A DNA stretch of 33,759 bases, taken from the NCBI GenBank assembly GCA_937922805.1, contig CALAJV010000028.1:1-33759 (forward strand), given 5' to 3'. The notes under the pieces were generated by a model. The model had not been told where the DNA came from and made no database searches. It saw only the letters and a list, made by a program, of their open reading frames with translations. Of this stretch, positions 30,923 to 33,759 are shown one piece after another (position 1 is the stretch's first letter; each line of letters begins with the position of its first letter). The position numbers were made by a program, and so were the translations under genes. Source of the DNA: an uncultured Acidimicrobiales bacterium. GTDB lineage: Bacteria; Actinomycetota; Acidimicrobiia; Acidimicrobiales; SZUA-35.

Positions 30923-32194
30923 GTGGCGAAAACGCTTGCGCAGTCAATGGCGGATGACCGGGTCGATTTTGTTGAACTTCAAAAACGCTATGAACCTGTT
31001 CTAAATCTGGTCAACGTGTTGATCGGCGTAGTCCCCTATTGCGACCGATATCTAGAAATCTGGCCACCAGGGTTCCGGTCCTACAACCTCATGGTTCCAA
31101 ACTTTCTGAACCTTCCCAATTCGCTTGTCGGACTAGGGGCTCCGAAAGATCTCGTCGGACTTGCCATTTACACGTCCTCACGAGCGGCGAATTGCGCGTA
31201 CTGCTCGGCTCACACATGCACGTATGCCCTGCGTCGCGGCGCCGACGTTGATTCTGTTACCGGGGCGGCTCGTACCCCGACCGAACAGGCTGTCACTGCG
31301 GTCGCTGAGGCGCTTTCTAGCGACCCCCATCACTTCACTCCAGAGCTAGATCAAGAGCTTCGGCGGCGGCTGTCGGATGATGACGCTGAGTGGGTCGTTA
31401 TGGGCGTCGCCATGATGGGATTCCTCAACAAGTTTATGGACGCTATGGGGATTGATCTTGAACCAGACACGGTTAATGAGGTTATTGATCTGATCGAGCC
31501 GACCGGATGGTCAGTGGGTCAACATGGATGGGCTGACACCGAAAGCGACCGAGACCAGGCGTCGGGTCTTCCCCCTCGCGATTCACTGCGCACAATGGCC
31601 AAGGTCGCCAGAAACGGTCCGGGAGCGGCCAAGCTCGAAAAACAGTGGATGGCCGACGTTCCCAAAGATCCGCAACAAGCACAAGCGATGATCGTCAACC
31701 GCTTCGGCTTCGATGCATCGCTGCTCGCCCAAATGCGGCACGCCAAACCCCGCCGGGCCCTCGCCGCCATGCTTCGACACAATCTTGATCCCGAGCAATC
31801 AGAGTTAGGTATCGGCCTCAAGGCTTTGGTTGGGTTGTCGTTCGCTAAGTACATGGGCAACGATTTCTTGGTTGAGGCGGCCAAATCGCTGGCCCGCCTC
31901 CATGATGTCGATGAACCAACTATTGCGGCAACGACCGGTTTCCTATTCGGAACTACATCGTCAGACCAGCTGGATCAGCGAACCGTCGCTGTTCTGAACC
32001 TAACCCAAGTGATGGCGCCTAGCCCGGCCATTGTTAGTGACGAGTCAATTCAGTTGGCCAAGAGTGTGCTCACCTCAGCCGAAATCATCGAGATAGCGGT
32101 CTGGGTATCGGTGAATCAGTTGATGCACCGTCTATCTGTCTACTACCAAACCGAGAACACATCGGCGGCCGATAACTCGACTAAGGCCAGCTAA
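30923..32194 (+). CDS. Carboxymuconolactone decarboxylase / AhpD-like family protein
   Basis: The 423-residue protein carries NCAYCSAHT with Cys91, Cys94 and His97, the CxxCxxH site of AhpD-like alkylhydroperoxidases and the CMD family. It sits in a helical context (LVGLAIYTSSRAANCAYCSAHTCTYALRRGAD). It is roughly twice the size of single-domain AhpD proteins. The second half (about 240-400) is helical with a weaker related pattern but no CxxC, suggesting a degenerate second CMD unit. A peroxide-reducing or thiol-disulfide role is possible. GTG 30923 is chosen because AAGGGA lies 6 bases upstream; a frame ten codons longer lacks a ribosome site. AzlC starts 12 bases after its stop, so they may share a transcript. 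Confidence 0.82.
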   Translation: MAKTLAQSMADDRVDFVELQKRYEPVLNLVNVLIGVVPYCDRYLEIWPPGFRSYNLMVPNFLNLPNSLVGLGAPKDLVGLAIYTSSRAANCAYCSAHTCTYALRRGADVDSVTGAARTPTEQAVTAVAEALSSDPHHFTPELDQELRRRLSDDDAEWVVMGVAMMGFLNKFMDAMGIDLEPDTVNEVIDLIEPTGWSVGQHGWADTESDRDQASGLPPRDSLRTMAKVARNGPGAAKLEKQWMADVPKDPQQAQAMIVNRFGFDASLLAQMRHAKPRRALAAMLRHNLDPEQSELGIGLKALVGLSFAKYMGNDFLVEAAKSLARLHDVDEPTIAATTGFLFGTTSSDQLDQRTVAVLNLTQVMAPSPAIVSDESIQLAKSVLTSAEIIEIAVWVSVNQLMHRLSVYYQTENTSAADNSTKAS

Positions 32195-32206
32195 TCAGCG
32201 GGTGCC

Positions 32207-32914
32207 ATGACGTCTACGACTAAGCAGCCGGCATCTAGTCCGCGTCTGAGCTTGATCGATTTCGTCACGATGGCGGTGACGTTCTTTGCCCTCGGGGTCA
32301 CTCTGCAAGTACTACTCATCGAAGCCGGGACGTCCAGCACCCGGGCTTTTGTCGCCTCCGTTGTGATTTTCTCGGCTACATCGGAATTTGCGTACTTGGC
32401 TGTTCGGAACGGAGGTGGCAGCGATTGGGCGGCGATAGTAGCCGGTTGGGTGGTTGCTACCCGATTCGGCATCTTAGCGGTCAGCCTTGTTCCTCGGTTA
32501 CCGAAAGGTCTTCCGCTGCGAGTGCTGGCAGCTCTGAACGCGTTCGACCCGAACGTCGCTATGGCGGTTCAGCAAGAGAATCCCAAGGCGGTTGAGCGGG
32601 AGTTTTGGCGGACCACCAGCGCCATGATGATCGGCTGGTTCTTGGGTATCGCCGTTGGCACCCTTCTTGGCAATGTCATCGGCGACACAAGCCGCATTGG
32701 GTTGGATGCCGTTTTTCCAGCCGCGCTGTTGGCCATCATCGGCAACATTTTGAGGAGTCGAGATGGATTCGTTGCCGGTGTGGCCGGCGGATTGATTTGT
32801 CTCGGTTTGTTACCAATCGCTCCCGCCGGGCTACCCATTATCTTGAGCGTGTTCGGAGTCGGAGTCGCTTTACTCGTTGGCCGCTTAGTTCCTAGCCAGA
32901 CAAGGCTGCCATGA
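32207..32914 (+). CDS. azlC: AzlC-like branched-chain amino acid exporter subunit
   Basis: The 235-residue membrane protein shows the AzlC pattern: an N-terminal GVTLQVLLIEAGTSSTRAFVASVVIFSATSEFAYLAV region and GWFLGIAVGTLLGNVIGD. Further hydrophobic helices run to the end (LDAVFPAALLAIIGNI, FVAGVAGGLICLGLLPIAPAGLPIIL). AzlC and AzlD together export branched-chain amino acids or analogues in characterised bacteria. The gene overlaps azlD by 4 bases (ATGA), which supports a two-subunit exporter. The usual AzlC GxxF and Pro features are only partly evident, so the substrate is uncertain. Confidence 0.85.
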   Translation: MTSTTKQPASSPRLSLIDFVTMAVTFFALGVTLQVLLIEAGTSSTRAFVASVVIFSATSEFAYLAVRNGGGSDWAAIVAGWVVATRFGILAVSLVPRLPKGLPLRVLAALNAFDPNVAMAVQQENPKAVEREFWRTTSAMMIGWFLGIAVGTLLGNVIGDTSRIGLDAVFPAALLAIIGNILRSRDGFVAGVAGGLICLGLLPIAPAGLPIILSVFGVGVALLVGRLVPSQTRLP

Positions 32915-33216
32915 CCATCTTGGCTGTTGTCATGCTTACGATTGGGGTTTGGAGCCAACGACTCCTAGGCGCTTTTGTTGTCGGTCCGCTGCTGGAACGA
33001 AGGCCTACGCTTACAAGAGCAGCGGGTCTGATACCGGCTGCGGTCGTAATGGCGGTCATCGTTTCGCTAACTATCACCCGAGGCGGCGACCTTGTTTTCG
33101 ACGAACGCATAGTTGGGTTAGTCGCCGCGGCGTTTTTTGTGTGGAGAAAGGCACCGTTCATCGTTGTTGTGGCGGTGGCGGCTGTGACGACCTCCCTACT
33201 TAGGGTTTTGCTCTAA
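32911..33216 (+). CDS. azlD: AzlD-like small exporter subunit
   Basis: The 101-residue protein has three or four short membrane helices (ILAVVMLTIGVW, LIPAAVVMAVIVSLTI, IVGLVAAAFFVW, FIVVVAVAAVTTSLLRVL). It has the AzlD-type length and position directly after azlC with a 4-base overlap. It acts as the small partner of the exporter. No separate ribosome site is needed given the coupling. Confidence 0.85.
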   Translation: MTILAVVMLTIGVWSQRLLGAFVVGPLLERRPTLTRAAGLIPAAVVMAVIVSLTITRGGDLVFDERIVGLVAAAFFVWRKAPFIVVVAVAAVTTSLLRVLL

Positions 33217-33394
33217 CAGCGGAGCCTTCGCCAATTAGAGACGATCGTACGCCGTAAGATCGTCCGTTGCTTTTGTCGTTCGTTCTACCGTCGCCGACGA
33301 TGATCGAGCAGGGTCATGTACTCTAGGTCCATCGACTAGCTGGCCTCCTGGCCGACCGAACTGGCTCGGAGAGATAAGAACGGGTGGGGCTGTT

Positions 33395-33759
33395 TTGATA
33401 GGCGGGGAAAAGCAACAGATTCTCGGGCCCAATACGCTCAACCGGTCGCGCATAGACGCCTGCGGTAACAACGGTCTACGATTCTTGATTCTTGTCGCGG
33501 TATTCGGCTTTTTCGTTGCCGGCTGCTCCGGTGGCGGAAGCAACGAAACCGCAGCCGATCCGTCAACTCCGGTTACGTTGTCGATTGCCGAGGACGCGTC
33601 AGCGTCGAGACGTATCGGGCGTCCGGTTCCTGGTTTGGAATCAGCGGCGAACCTCGATCAAAACAAAGACCAAACAGAGCCTGGTTCCAACCCCGACCTT
33701 GAACTGGCAAGCTACCTCGTAACAGCCCAAATACCAGAAGGAGCCGCCACCCCAGGCGC
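33395..33759 (+). CDS. Putative lipoprotein (3' end outside window)
   Basis: A frame opens after a TAG at 33236 and stays open to the window edge. It encodes a basic segment, the hydrophobic run FLILVAVFGFFVAG and Cys44 (counting from TTG 33395) followed by SGGGSNETA, a lipobox layout. Downstream it is Ser/Asp/Pro-rich with no recognised domain in the visible 122 codons. No ATG or GTG lies in frame, so TTG 33395 (GGTGGGG 4 bases upstream) is the only plausible start. Confidence 0.6.
   Translation, partial: MIGGEKQQILGPNTLNRSRIDACGNNGLRFLILVAVFGFFVAGCSGGGSNETAADPSTPVTLSIAEDASASRRIGRPVPGLESAANLDQNKDQTEPGSNPDLELASYLVTAQIPEGAATPG

Overview
The window looks like a chromosomal segment of an actinobacterium of moderate GC. 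Pointers are a Gram-positive-type Tad pilus operon with a DUF4244-like pilin, a Ser/Thr kinase paired with an ECF sigma factor, Excalibur-domain proteins with Thr-rich stalks, several lipoproteins with long basic N-termini, and CadI/ArsI-type and LLM-flavin genes. The mixture (Tad genes, DUF2889, Thr/Excalibur proteins, sterol-desaturase and CMD families) would suit an Acidimicrobiia-like lineage, but that placement is inference. No rRNA, tRNA, CRISPR array, insertion sequence or phage gene was recognised.

Layout. (1) 1-6245, minus strand: a Tad/Flp pilus operon read right to left (CpaE/TadZ-like ATPase, TadA, TadB, TadC, Flp/DUF4244-like pilin, TadE-like pseudopilin). The first four genes overlap by 1-4 bases. 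It is followed by an unusually long, acidic, repeat-built surface protein that runs off the left edge. (2) 6480-9850: a DUF2889 gene, a convergent gamma-butyrobetaine-hydroxylase-like oxygenase, a repeat-rich divergent control region, an arsI/cadI-type gene behind an ArsR-type palindrome, and a cold-shock gene with a structured leader and a clear terminator. (3) 9872-18211: an envelope-signalling and surface block. An ECF sigma factor and a transmembrane Ser/Thr kinase are divergent from a lipoprotein made of four cysteine-paired beta repeats. Three consecutive single-pass Thr-rich Excalibur proteins follow. (4) 18349-27826: a catabolic and lipid-associated run on the plus strand: thiolase, DoxX, SRPBCC-GyrI fusion, ICMT-like methyltransferase, sterol-desaturase-like hydroxylase, LLM flavin oxidoreductase, alpha/beta hydrolase, class-III aminotransferase and methylmalonate-semialdehyde dehydrogenase. 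(5) 27952-33759: a lipoprotein with two Cys-rich repeats, a secreted double-spondin protein with a nearly identical internal duplication, a carboxymuconolactone-decarboxylase-family protein, an AzlC/AzlD exporter pair and the start of another lipoprotein.

How the parts may work together. The Tad genes supply the ATPase, membrane platform and pilins for a thin surface fibre, and the repeat protein downstream is a candidate partner or adhesin. The kinase and sigma factor probably form a signalling pair that senses the envelope through the kinase's outer domain. The adjacent lipoprotein and the Excalibur trio are candidate targets or partners. The aminotransferase and MmsA-type dehydrogenase together fit breakdown of beta-alanine, beta-aminoisobutyrate or valine. 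The most unusual features are the in-frame minisatellites in surface genes (24, 81, 15 and 15 bp units), the 14-bp repeat arrays beside the oxygenase gene, and the patch of near-identity inside the spondin gene.
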